Source: Acidovorax sp. NB1
GTDB lineage: Bacteria > Pseudomonadota > Gammaproteobacteria > Burkholderiales > Burkholderiaceae_C
Direction of reading: 5' to 3'
Assembly (NCBI RefSeq): GCF_005405905.1
Contig: NZ_BJHU01000026.1
Location: forward strand, 205,108-269,107
DNA: 64,000 nucleotides
Part shown: in pieces, positions 25,659-33,114 of the stretch
How the letters are laid out: each line of letters begins with the position of its first letter
How positions within the stretch are numbered: position 1 is the first letter of the stretch
Position numbers and translations under genes: made by a program
Notes under the pieces: generated by a model
The model's database searches: none
What the model was told of the DNA's origin: nothing
What the model saw: the letters and a program-made list of their open reading frames with translations, nothing else

Positions 25659-26519
25659 CTACTTCTTCCCCTTCACATGCCCCTCCAGCTCGGTGAAGCT
25701 GGGGCGGACATCAGAGAAGAGTACCTTGCGGCCGAATTCGATGGCTGTGGCTGGGTTGTAGCCCTGCATGCTGGCCAGCAGGGTGGACTTGATGCACTGC
25801 AGTTCCTTGGCGGCGTCTTCTGTCTTTTGTTCGACCAGGCCGCCCAGGGGCTCCACCACACCGTAGGCCAGCAGAATCCCAAGAAAGGTGCCCACCAGCG
25901 CCGAGCCGATCATGCCGCCCAGCACGGAAGGCGGCTGGCCCACCGAGCCCATGGTGTTCACCACCCCCAACACGGCGGCCACGATCCCGAAGGCGGGCAG
26001 GGCGCCGGCCAGCCGGGCCAGCGCGGCCACAGGGGCATGGGCCTCCTGGTGGTGGGTATCGATTTCGCTGTCCATCAGCGCCTCGATCTCATGGGAGTTC
26101 AGGTTGCCCGACACCATCATGCGCAGGTAGTCGGTGGTGAACTCGATCACATGGTGGTCGCTGCCCACCGTGGGGTATTTCTTGAAGATTTCGGACTCAT
26201 GGGGCGCCTCGACATCTTTTTCGATCGCCATCAGCCCTTCCTTGCGGGCCTTCTGCAGGATGTCATAGAGCATGGCCATCAGCTCCATGTAGCGCGCCTT
26301 GGTGTATTTGGACCCCTTGAGCGCCATCGGCAGCGCGGCCATGGTGGCCTTGATCACCTTGGGCTGGTTGTTCACCACAAACGCGCCCAGGGCGCCACCC
26401 AGGATGGTGATGATCTCGAAGGGCAGGGCCTTGAGGATCACGCTGATGTTCCCGCCGTGCACGATGTACACGCCGAAGATGCAGCCGAGACAGACGACGT
26501 AACCAATGATGACGAACAT
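25659..26519 (-). CDS. motA: stator protein MotA
   Basis: 286 residues. Starts MFVIIGYVVCLGCIFGVYIV, and has two N-terminal and two C-terminal transmembrane segments; the latter include ALPAFGIVAAVLGVVNTMGS and GSALVGTFLGILLAYGVVEP. The cytoplasmic loop has the charged residues that contact FliG. It forms the proton channel with MotB. It is the first gene of motA-motB-cheY-cheZ. I could not find a convincing sigma-28 site upstream. Confidence 0.97.
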   Translation of the reverse strand: MFVIIGYVVCLGCIFGVYIVHGGNISVILKALPFEIITILGGALGAFVVNNQPKVIKATMAALPMALKGSKYTKARYMELMAMLYDILQKARKEGLMAIEKDVEAPHESEIFKKYPTVGSDHHVIEFTTDYLRMMVSGNLNSHEIEALMDSEIDTHHQEAHAPVAALARLAGALPAFGIVAAVLGVVNTMGSVGQPPSVLGGMIGSALVGTFLGILLAYGVVEPLGGLVEQKTEDAAKELQCIKSTLLASMQGYNPATAIEFGRKVLFSDVRPSFTELEGHVKGKK

Positions 26520-26918
26520 GCTTTAGACGTGTTGGGCGGCTTCGCAGCGAGGGCGGTCACAGCCGTGGTGTCAGGGCTGCCCGCCAAGGGTTTACCGAAG
26601 GTTACTGCAAATGTATCGGATTGCTGAGCACGAAATGCCGCAAGAGAACTGCCAAAACGGGGCTTCTTGGCGGAATGGCGCGGGCGCTGTCTCCGGTCGG
26701 GGATAAGCGCCGCGCACCACCAGAACCTGCATAAAAAAGGCCGTTTGCGCCTGATAGTCAACAAGTTGTTGCTATCTAAAGAGTAGCAATATGGCGCCTG
26801 AGAAGGCCCCTGGCCCCGTGGTGCCGCCGGGACCACCCCGGCCAATCCCTGCATTTGGCCCGTTTTTCCGCAGCCACAACACCTTTTGGCGGTGCAGGGG
26901 CTGCACTATGCTGAGGGC
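26520..26918. other. 399-bp divergent region between motA and rfbF-like gene
   Basis: No supported gene. It must hold promoters for motA (minus) and the sugar operon (plus), but no motif is strong enough to call. It contains one diverged copy of the dispersed repeat at 26733-26790. Confidence 0.6.
26733..26790 (+). repeat. dispersed ~50-bp repeat, copy 3 (diverged)
   Basis: AAAAAAGGCCGTTTGCGCC, then GTTGTTGCTATCTAAAG and TAGCAATA. Best partner is copy 1 near 9643; it shares the A-run, GGCCGTT, CGC and GCTAT positions with the rest of the family. Confidence 0.55.
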
Positions 26919-27689
26919 ATGAAAGCCGTACTGCTCGCGGGGGGCCTGGGCACCCGCATCTCGGAAGAGTCGCACCTGCGTCCCAAGCCCATGATCGAGA
27001 TCGGTGGGCGGCCCATCCTGTGGCACATCATGAAGATGTATGCCGCCCATGGCGTCAACGACTTCATCATCTGCCTGGGCTACAAGGGCTATGTCATCAA
27101 GGAGTACTTCGCCAACTACTTCCTGCACATGTCGGACGTGACCTTTGACATGGCCAACAACCGCATGGAAGTGCACCACCGCCACGCCGAGCCCTGGCGC
27201 GTGACGCTGGTGGACACCGGCGAAAGCACCATGACCGGAGGGCGCCTGCGCCGGGTGCAGGAGTACCTGCCGAACGACGAACCCTTCTGTTTTACCTATG
27301 GCGACGGCGTGGCCGACCTCGACATGACCGCGCAGTTCGCCTTCCACCGCGCCCACGGCCGCCAGGCCACGGTGACGGCGGTGCTGCCTCCGGGGCGTTA
27401 TGGTGCCCTGATGCGTGATGGCGAGACCGTGGCCGGGTTCGAGGAAAAACCCCGTGGCGATGGCGGCTGGATTAACGGCGGCTTCTTTGTGCTGCAGCCC
27501 GAGGTGATCGACCTCATCGATGGCGATGCCACCAGCTGGGAGCTGGAGCCCATGGCCCGCCTGGCCAGCAGCGGCCAGCTGCGCGCGTTTGAGCACACCG
27601 GCTTCTGGCAGCCCATGGACACGCTGCGCGAGAAAAACCAGCTCGAAGACCTGTGGCAATCGGGCCGTGCGCCCTGGAAATGCTGGTGA
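26919..27689 (+). CDS. rfbF: glucose-1-phosphate cytidylyltransferase
   Basis: 256 residues from the ATG at 26919 ([18 protein letters not shown]); an upstream TTG is in frame but the nucleotidyltransferase strand begins at this Met. [11 protein letters not shown] and [19 protein letters not shown] form the NTP-binding loop of sugar nucleotidyltransferases; [20 protein letters not shown] and [11 protein letters not shown] are specific to the RfbF group. The family makes CDP-glucose from CTP and glucose-1-phosphate. It is the first gene of a seven-gene operon and overlaps the next gene by about 10 bp. Confidence 0.93.
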   Translation: MKAVLLAGGLGTRISEESHLRPKPMIEIGGRPILWHIMKMYAAHGVNDFIICLGYKGYVIKEYFANYFLHMSDVTFDMANNRMEVHHRHAEPWRVTLVDTGESTMTGGRLRRVQEYLPNDEPFCFTYGDGVADLDMTAQFAFHRAHGRQATVTAVLPPGRYGALMRDGETVAGFEEKPRGDGGWINGGFFVLQPEVIDLIDGDATSWELEPMARLASSGQLRAFEHTGFWQPMDTLREKNQLEDLWQSGRAPWKCW

Positions 27690-28762
27690 CCACGATGCGC
27701 CCTGATCCCGACTTCTGGCGCGGCAAGCGCGTGTTGCTTACCGGCCACACCGGATTCAAGGGCGCGTGGCTCGCCCTGTGGCTGCAGCGCCTGGGCGCGC
27801 AGGTGACCGGCGTGGCACTGCCGCCCGCCACCGGGCCCAACCTGTTCACCCTGGCCCAGTTGGGCCAGGCGGGCGCGGGCATCGAGAGCCATTTTTGCGA
27901 CATCCGCAGCCCCCAGGCCCTGGCCATGCGCGTGCGCGCCGCCCGGCCCGAGGTGGTGCTGCACCTGGCCGCGCAGGCGCTGGTGCGGCCCGGCTACGCG
28001 GCGCCGCTCGACACGTTTGCCACCAACGTTATGGGCACGGCCCATGTGCTCGATGCGCTGCGCGGCCTGCCCGAGGCGCGTGTGGCGCTGGTGGTGACCA
28101 CCGACAAGGTCTACCGCAACCGCGAATGGGCCTACCCCTACCGCGAAGACGACCCGCTGGGCGGGCACGACCCCTACAGCGCCAGCAAGGCCGCCGCTGA
28201 ACTGGTCACAGCCAGCTACCGCGATGCCTTCCTGGCTGCGCAGGGTGTGGCCGTGGCCACCGCCCGCGCAGGCAATGTGATTGGCGGTGGCGACTGGGCG
28301 CAAGACCGCCTGCTGCCCGACGCCGTGCGCGCCTGGGAAAAGGGCGAGACCCTGCACATCCGCCGCCCCCAGGCCACGCGCCCCTGGCAGCATGTGCTGG
28401 AGCCGCTGGCCGCTTACCTGCGCCTGGCCCAGCGCCTGTGGGAATCGCCCGCGCTGGCCGGGGCCTACAACTTTGGCCCACTGCCGCACGAGGCGGCCAC
28501 GGTCAAAAATGTCATTGAATTGGCATCTTCCGCCTATCCATCAAGCGCTACCAGCTATGAAAATGAGAGCGAAGGGCCGCACGAAGCCGGCTGGCTGGCG
28601 CTGGAAACCGCCCACGCCCGCCAGGTGCTGGGCGTGGCCCCCCACTGGTCGCTGAACACCGCCGTGGCTCGCACCATGAACTGGTACCGCCAGCAACATG
28701 GCGGCGCCGATGCCCGCGCGCTGTGCCTGGCCGACATCGACGCCTGGGAGGCCCGCCCATGA
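27680..28762 (+). CDS. rfbG: CDP-glucose 4,6-dehydratase
   Basis: 360 residues if it starts at the ATG at 27680, which overlaps the rfbF stop; the ATG at 27695 is an alternative. It is an extended short-chain dehydrogenase: [11 protein letters not shown] (22-28 is the NAD-binding GxxGxxG), TTDKVYRN, and the catalytic YSASK pair Y166/K170. [20 protein letters not shown] near the C-terminus is typical of the RfbG group. Product is CDP-4-keto-6-deoxyglucose. Residues about 275-297 are encoded by a copy of the dispersed repeat, without breaking the frame. It overlaps the epimerase gene by 4 bp (ATGA). Confidence 0.92.
   Translation: MLVTTMRPDPDFWRGKRVLLTGHTGFKGAWLALWLQRLGAQVTGVALPPATGPNLFTLAQLGQAGAGIESHFCDIRSPQALAMRVRAARPEVVLHLAAQALVRPGYAAPLDTFATNVMGTAHVLDALRGLPEARVALVVTTDKVYRNREWAYPYREDDPLGGHDPYSASKAAAELVTASYRDAFLAAQGVAVATARAGNVIGGGDWAQDRLLPDAVRAWEKGETLHIRRPQATRPWQHVLEPLAAYLRLAQRLWESPALAGAYNFGPLPHEAATVKNVIELASSAYPSSATSYENESEGPHEAGWLALETAHARQVLGVAPHWSLNTAVARTMNWYRQQHGGADARALCLADIDAWEARP
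28503..28570 (+). repeat. dispersed ~50-bp repeat inside rfbG, copy 4
   Basis: TTGGCATCTTCCGCC, then TATCCATCAAGCGCTACC, then AGCTATGAAAATGAG. The blocks TCCATCAAGCGCT and AGCTAT match the intergenic copies at 52336 and 23496. It lies fully within the dehydratase reading frame and encodes part of the stretch [18 protein letters not shown]. Confidence 0.65.
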
Positions 28763-29319
28763 GCCGCCTCGCCCTGGCGCCTTTGCCCCTGGCGGGGCTC
28801 TTTCGTGTGCAACGCCAGCCGCTGGTGGACGAACGCGGTTTTTTTGCGCGCTTGTTCTGCGCCGATGAACTGGCGGGCGCCGGCTGGACGGGCGCCGTGG
28901 CCCAGATCAACCAGAGCTACACGGCATTGAAAGGCACGGTGCGCGGCATGCACTACCAGAAGCCGCCGCACGCCGAGATGAAGCTGGTGAGCTGCGTGCG
29001 CGGCGAGGTTTGGGACGTGGCCGTGGACCTGCGCCAAGGCTCGCCCACGTTTTTGCACTGGCATGCCGAGCACCTCTCGGCCGACAACGGGCATGCGCTG
29101 CTCATCCCGCCCGGGTTTGCACACGGCTTTCAGGCGCTGAGTGACCATGCCGAGCTGCTGTACTGCCACTCGGCCGCCTACGCGCCCGCCGCCGAGGCCG
29201 GGCTGCACCCGGCCGACCCGCGCCTGGCCATCGCCTGGCCGCTGCCGCTGGGCCCGATCTCGCCGCGCGACGCGGGCCAGAGTGCGCTGACCGAAGAATT
29301 TGAAGGAGTGCGCCTGTGA
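28759..29319 (+). CDS. dTDP-4-dehydrorhamnose 3,5-epimerase-family sugar epimerase
   Basis: 186 residues from the ATG at 28759, overlapping the rfbG stop as ATGA. It is a cupin of the RmlC family: DERGFFARLFC, QINQSYTALKGTVRGMHYQK, VRGEVWDVAVDLRQGSPTF and LIPPGFAHGFQALSD match the family in order, with the His of RGMHYQ as the likely catalytic base. In this operon the substrate is probably a CDP-4-keto-6-deoxy sugar rather than dTDP. It overlaps the methyltransferase gene by 4 bp (GTGA). Confidence 0.88.
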   Translation: MSRLALAPLPLAGLFRVQRQPLVDERGFFARLFCADELAGAGWTGAVAQINQSYTALKGTVRGMHYQKPPHAEMKLVSCVRGEVWDVAVDLRQGSPTFLHWHAEHLSADNGHALLIPPGFAHGFQALSDHAELLYCHSAAYAPAAEAGLHPADPRLAIAWPLPLGPISPRDAGQSALTEEFEGVRL

Positions 29320-30557
29320 AGTGCCGACACTGCGGCAGCCCGCTGCAACTCACGTTCCTGGACCTGGGCAGCGCGCCCCCGTCCAACGCCTACCTGGCCG
29401 AGGCCGCGCTGCGCGCGCCCGAGACCTGGTTTCCGCTGCGCGTCCTGGTCTGCGAAACCTGCTGGCTGGTGCAGACCGAAGACCACGCCGGGCGCGAAGC
29501 GCTGTTCACCGACGATTACGCGTACTTCAGCTCGTTTTCGTCGTCCTGGCTCGCCCATGCCCAAGCCTATGTCGAGGCGATGCGCGAACGCCTGGGCCTG
29601 ACCGCTGCGAGCTGCGTGGTCGAGGTCGCGTCGAACGACGGCTACCTGCTGCAGTACGTGCAGGCTGCGGGCATCCCCTGCTACGGCGTGGAGCCCACCG
29701 CCAGCACCGCAGCGGCGGCCCGCGCCAAGGGCATTGAGGTGGTGGAGCGCTTCTTTGGCGTGGCCCTGGCCGATGAGCTGGCCCGGGCGGGCCGCCAGGC
29801 CGACCTGATTGCCGCCAACAACGTGCTGGCCCATGTGCCCGACATCAACGACTTTGTCGGCGGCTTCACGCGGCTGCTCAAGCCCCACGGCGTGGCCACC
29901 TTCGAGTTTCCGCACCTGCTGCGCATGGTGGAGGGGTGCCAGTTCGACACGGCGTACCACGAACACTATTCCTATCTGTCGCTCACGGCGGTGCAGCGCA
30001 TCTTTGCGGCCAATGGCCTCGTGGTGATCGACGTGCAGGAGTTGCCCACCCACGGCGGCAGCCTGCGCGTGTTGGCCGCCCGTGCCGACGCAGTGGGCCA
30101 CCCGCAGGCCAGTGCCGAGGGCGCCGCGCGCGTGCAGCAACTGCTGGCCGCCGAGGCGGCGGCAGGCATGCTGGGCGCTGGTTTTTACAGCGATTTCCAG
30201 GCCCAGGCCATACGGGTCAAGCGCGAGCTGCTCACTTTTTTATTGCAATGCCAGGCCGACGGCACCACCGTGGGCGCCTACGGCGCGGCCGCCAAGGGCA
30301 ACACCCTGCTCAACTTTGCGGGCGTGCGGCCCGACCTGCTGCCCTACGTGGTGGACAAGAACCCGGCCAAACAAGGCCAGTACCTGCCCGGCAGCCGCAT
30401 CCCGGTGGTGAGCGAGGCGCACCTGCGCGCCCACCGGCCCCAGCGCATCCTGATCCTGCCGTGGAACCTGCGGCACGAAGTCAGCGCCCAGCTCAGCGAC
30501 ATCCGTGATTGGGGAGGGCGGTTCGTCACCGCTGTTCCCCGTCTGGATGTCTGGTAG
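29316..30557 (+). CDS. sugar C-methyltransferase (SAM-dependent, TylC3/NovU type)
   Basis: 413 residues starting at a GTG. An N-terminal zinc-binding motif, CRHCGSPL with CETCW (two CxxC pairs, about residues 3-50), precedes a SAM-binding domain (VVEVASNDGYLLQYVQ, about 105-120) and a C-terminal domain with YHEHYSYLSL and GAAAKGNTLLNFAGV. This three-part layout is that of the deoxysugar C-3 methyltransferases. It would add a branch methyl to the keto sugar made by the two upstream enzymes. The exact carbon is inference. A 54-bp gap separates it from the aminotransferase gene. Confidence 0.85.
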   Translation: MKCRHCGSPLQLTFLDLGSAPPSNAYLAEAALRAPETWFPLRVLVCETCWLVQTEDHAGREALFTDDYAYFSSFSSSWLAHAQAYVEAMRERLGLTAASCVVEVASNDGYLLQYVQAAGIPCYGVEPTASTAAAARAKGIEVVERFFGVALADELARAGRQADLIAANNVLAHVPDINDFVGGFTRLLKPHGVATFEFPHLLRMVEGCQFDTAYHEHYSYLSLTAVQRIFAANGLVVIDVQELPTHGGSLRVLAARADAVGHPQASAEGAARVQQLLAAEAAAGMLGAGFYSDFQAQAIRVKRELLTFLLQCQADGTTVGAYGAAAKGNTLLNFAGVRPDLLPYVVDKNPAKQGQYLPGSRIPVVSEAHLRAHRPQRILILPWNLRHEVSAQLSDIRDWGGRFVTAVPRLDVW

Positions 30558-30611
30558 CCGCCCCCCTGTCGCCACCCCAATTTCCATCAGACACCCACGA
30601 AGGAGACCACC

Positions 30612-31736
30612 ATGATCCCAATGTTCAAACCCTTGATCGAGCAGGAAGAAATCGATGCCAGCCGCGAATCGCTGGAGCTGGGCTGGCTCGGCATGGGCAG
30701 CTACGTGTCCGGCTTTGAAAAGAAGGTGAAGGAGATCCTGCAGGCGCCCGACAGGCATGTGGCGGCGGTCAGCACCGGCACGGCGGGCCTGCACATCGCG
30801 CTGCTGCTGGCGGGCGTGGGGCCGGGCGACGAGGTGATCGTATCGGCCTTCAACTGCTCGGCCGACTACCAGGCCATCACTTGGGTGGGGGCCGACATCG
30901 TGTTCTGCGACTGCGCTGACGATACGCTGGAGTTGGATCTTGCCAAGGCCGAGTCCCTGGTGGGGCCGCGCACCAAGGCCATCATCGTGATGGACTACGA
31001 CTGCATCATCAGCGACCACGACGCCATTGCCGCCTTTGCCGAGCGCCACAAGCTGCGCGTGATTCACGACGCCGCGCACTCGTTTGGCTCCAGCTACAAG
31101 GGGCGGATGGTGGGCAGCTTCTCGGACATCTGCGTGTTCAGCCACGACCCGGTCAAGACCGTGACCTGCCTGGACGGCGGCACTATCGTTGTGCGCACCG
31201 AAGAGGAGCTGCGCCGCGTGCACGAGCTGCGCCTGCTGGGCATGCAGCAGCCCGCCGAGGTGATGTACCAGAACAAGCGCGCCTGGACTTTCGATGTGGA
31301 GCGCGTGGGCTTTCGCTACCACATGCTCAATATGCACGCTGCCATTGGCCTCGCGCAGCTGGGCAAGCTGGATGTGATCAAGTCGAGCCGCCAGGCGGCA
31401 TCGCGCAGATACAACGAGAAGCTGCAGGGCATTGCCCAGGTTCGCACGCCTCCCACGGACTTTGCGGACGTCAACCCGTTCCTGTACTACATCCGGGTGC
31501 CCGCAGAGCACCGTGATGCGCTGCGCGACTTTCTGAAGGCCAACGGCGTGGACACGGGCATCCACTGGCAGCCAGGGCACTGGTTCTCGCTGTGGAAGGA
31601 CTGCCGGGCCGGAGACCTGTCCGTGACCGATGAGGTGGGCAAAGGCATTCTTTCGCTGCCGTTGCACTCGCGCATGCCGCTGGAAAACGTGGACACCGTG
31701 GCCGAGCAGGTGCGCCGCTACTTTGCCCAGGTGTGA
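30612..31736 (+). CDS. DegT/DnrJ/EryC1/StrS-family sugar aminotransferase
   Basis: 374 residues. Start MIPMFKPLIEQEEIDASRES with GAAGGAG about 10 bp upstream. The PLP site is complete: STGTAGLH binds phosphate, D153 in HDAAHSFGS pairs with the ring nitrogen, and K182 in SHDPVKTVTCLDGG is the Schiff-base Lys. The family aminates keto sugars using glutamate or glutamine. Here the likely acceptor is the 4-keto sugar after C-methylation. It lies 10 bp before the GNAT gene. Confidence 0.92.
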   Translation: MIPMFKPLIEQEEIDASRESLELGWLGMGSYVSGFEKKVKEILQAPDRHVAAVSTGTAGLHIALLLAGVGPGDEVIVSAFNCSADYQAITWVGADIVFCDCADDTLELDLAKAESLVGPRTKAIIVMDYDCIISDHDAIAAFAERHKLRVIHDAAHSFGSSYKGRMVGSFSDICVFSHDPVKTVTCLDGGTIVVRTEEELRRVHELRLLGMQQPAEVMYQNKRAWTFDVERVGFRYHMLNMHAAIGLAQLGKLDVIKSSRQAASRRYNEKLQGIAQVRTPPTDFADVNPFLYYIRVPAEHRDALRDFLKANGVDTGIHWQPGHWFSLWKDCRAGDLSVTDEVGKGILSLPLHSRMPLENVDTVAEQVRRYFAQV

Positions 31737-31746
31737 AGAGGTTGCC

Positions 31747-32397
31747 ATGACTTCGCCAACGCCTGGACAGCAGCTTCTGGCTGCCATCAAGCAGACGGCC
31801 CGTGCGGGCGAGACCGGGCTGGTGCTGCCCGTGGGGCAGCCGCTCGCGGCGGTGGTCCGGCCGATCGCCACCGTTCCCGGCCACATTGATGCCGTCGATG
31901 CGCAACTGCTCACCGACTGGCGCAATCGCCATGTCAAATCCTTCCTGACCGAATTTGTCTCGACCCCTGAGCGCACTGCCGCCTGGCTGGCAGGCGCGGT
32001 GCACCAGAACCCGGGCAAGATGCTGTTCATGGTGGAAACGCTGGACGGCGAGCGCGTGGGGCACGTGGGGCTTGGCTTTATCGACTGGCAGCGCGGCTAT
32101 GGCGAGGCGGATGCCATCGTCAGCGGCGGGGCTTCCCCTCCGGGGGTGATGAAGGCGTCGTTGCTGGTGCTGATGCGCTGGGCGCGCGACGCGCTCGGGC
32201 TGCAGACGCTGGCCGTGCGGGTGCGGTCAGACAACCCGGCGGTCGAGTTCTACCGCAAGGTGGGCTTCCAGGAATACCAGCGGGTGCCGATTGTGGCCAG
32301 CACCGTCCCTGGCGGGGTGGACTGGACGGAGGACCCGCAGGCCGTCGATGCACCGGCCAGCCTGGTGTACATGCAATTGCATCTGCCCCAGGCCTGA
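31747..32397 (+). CDS. GNAT-family N-acetyltransferase
   Basis: 216 residues from the ATG at 31747, 10 bp after the aminotransferase, preceded by GAAGAGG. The GNAT core runs about 60-190: WRNRHVKSFLTEF, VGHVGLGFIDW, then MRWARDALGLQTLAVRVRSD and NPAVEFYRKVGFQEYQR, the usual motif A/B pattern for acetyl-CoA-dependent transferases. The gene order (aminotransferase then GNAT) suggests that it acylates the new amino group on the sugar. Substrate is inferred, family is clear. Confidence 0.85.
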   Translation: MTSPTPGQQLLAAIKQTARAGETGLVLPVGQPLAAVVRPIATVPGHIDAVDAQLLTDWRNRHVKSFLTEFVSTPERTAAWLAGAVHQNPGKMLFMVETLDGERVGHVGLGFIDWQRGYGEADAIVSGGASPPGVMKASLLVLMRWARDALGLQTLAVRVRSDNPAVEFYRKVGFQEYQRVPIVASTVPGGVDWTEDPQAVDAPASLVYMQLHLPQA

Positions 32398-32434
32398 GCT
32401 GGCCGAGGGCGCTGGGGAGGAGAGGAGGCTCTGC

Positions 32435-33082
32435 ATGGAAATCTTGCGAATGGACCGTGCGCAGCTGGTGCGCTACGTGGCGCAGCAGCTGCACCACACG
32501 CTGCCTGACGACTTTGACCCCCGTGCGGACATCGACGCACACCTGGACGAAGCCCTGGCTCGCCTGCACGGATGCATCAATGCCGTGCGGCCCTGGCGGC
32601 AAGATTGCTTTGACCCGCTGCATTCCACGCAGTACTGCAGCTTTCTCTACTTTCTGGCCAACACCATCTGGCGCCGCACGGCCAGCACCGACACACCCAC
32701 GCGCCTGTTTTTGCTGAACAAGGCCTTGAACGGCATCGATCTCTTCTACGAAATCGAGATGCCGCCGGTGTTTTTCATCGGACATTCCGTCGGCATCGTC
32801 TTCGCCAAGGCCACCTATGGCAACTTTCTGGTGATCTACCAGAATTCCACCGTCGGCAAGAACCATGGGGTGGCCCCGGTGCTGGGAGAGGGGGTCATCA
32901 TGTACCCGGGCACGGCCATCATCGGGCGGTGCCAGGTGGGCGATGGCACGGTGCTGGCGCAGGGGGCCAGCCTGGTCAATACGGACTCACCGGGGCATTG
33001 CACCGTGTACCGTGGCGACGCTGGCCGGGCGGTCTTCAAGCCCACCCGGCACAACGCCCTGCACGACATCTTCCGTCTCTGA
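32435..33082 (+). CDS. serine-acetyltransferase-like hexapeptide acyltransferase
   Basis: 215 residues from the ATG at 32435, which follows a strong GGAGGAGAGGAGG stretch. The N-terminal half is helical, as in serine acetyltransferases. The C-terminal half carries left-handed beta-helix hexapeptide repeats: FFIGHSVGIVFAKATYGNFL, VIYQNSTVGKNHG, GVIMYPGTAIIGRCQVGDGT, LAQGASLVNTDS. It is the last gene of the sugar operon. A true CysE would be expected elsewhere, so I infer an O- or N-acyltransferase acting on the sugar or its amino-acid donor. It is convergent with the glycosyltransferase gene, 32 bp away. Confidence 0.75.
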   Translation: MEILRMDRAQLVRYVAQQLHHTLPDDFDPRADIDAHLDEALARLHGCINAVRPWRQDCFDPLHSTQYCSFLYFLANTIWRRTASTDTPTRLFLLNKALNGIDLFYEIEMPPVFFIGHSVGIVFAKATYGNFLVIYQNSTVGKNHGVAPVLGEGVIMYPGTAIIGRCQVGDGTVLAQGASLVNTDSPGHCTVYRGDAGRAVFKPTRHNALHDIFRL

Positions 33083-33114
33083 CTCTCTGACTTTCTGACT
33101 TTCTGACCTTTGCG

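Noticed and set aside
26520..26650. TCCGATAC near 26607 (minus strand) as a sigma-28 -10 for motA
   Set aside because: The matching -35 position reads GGCATTTC instead of TAAA, so only half of a promoter is present.
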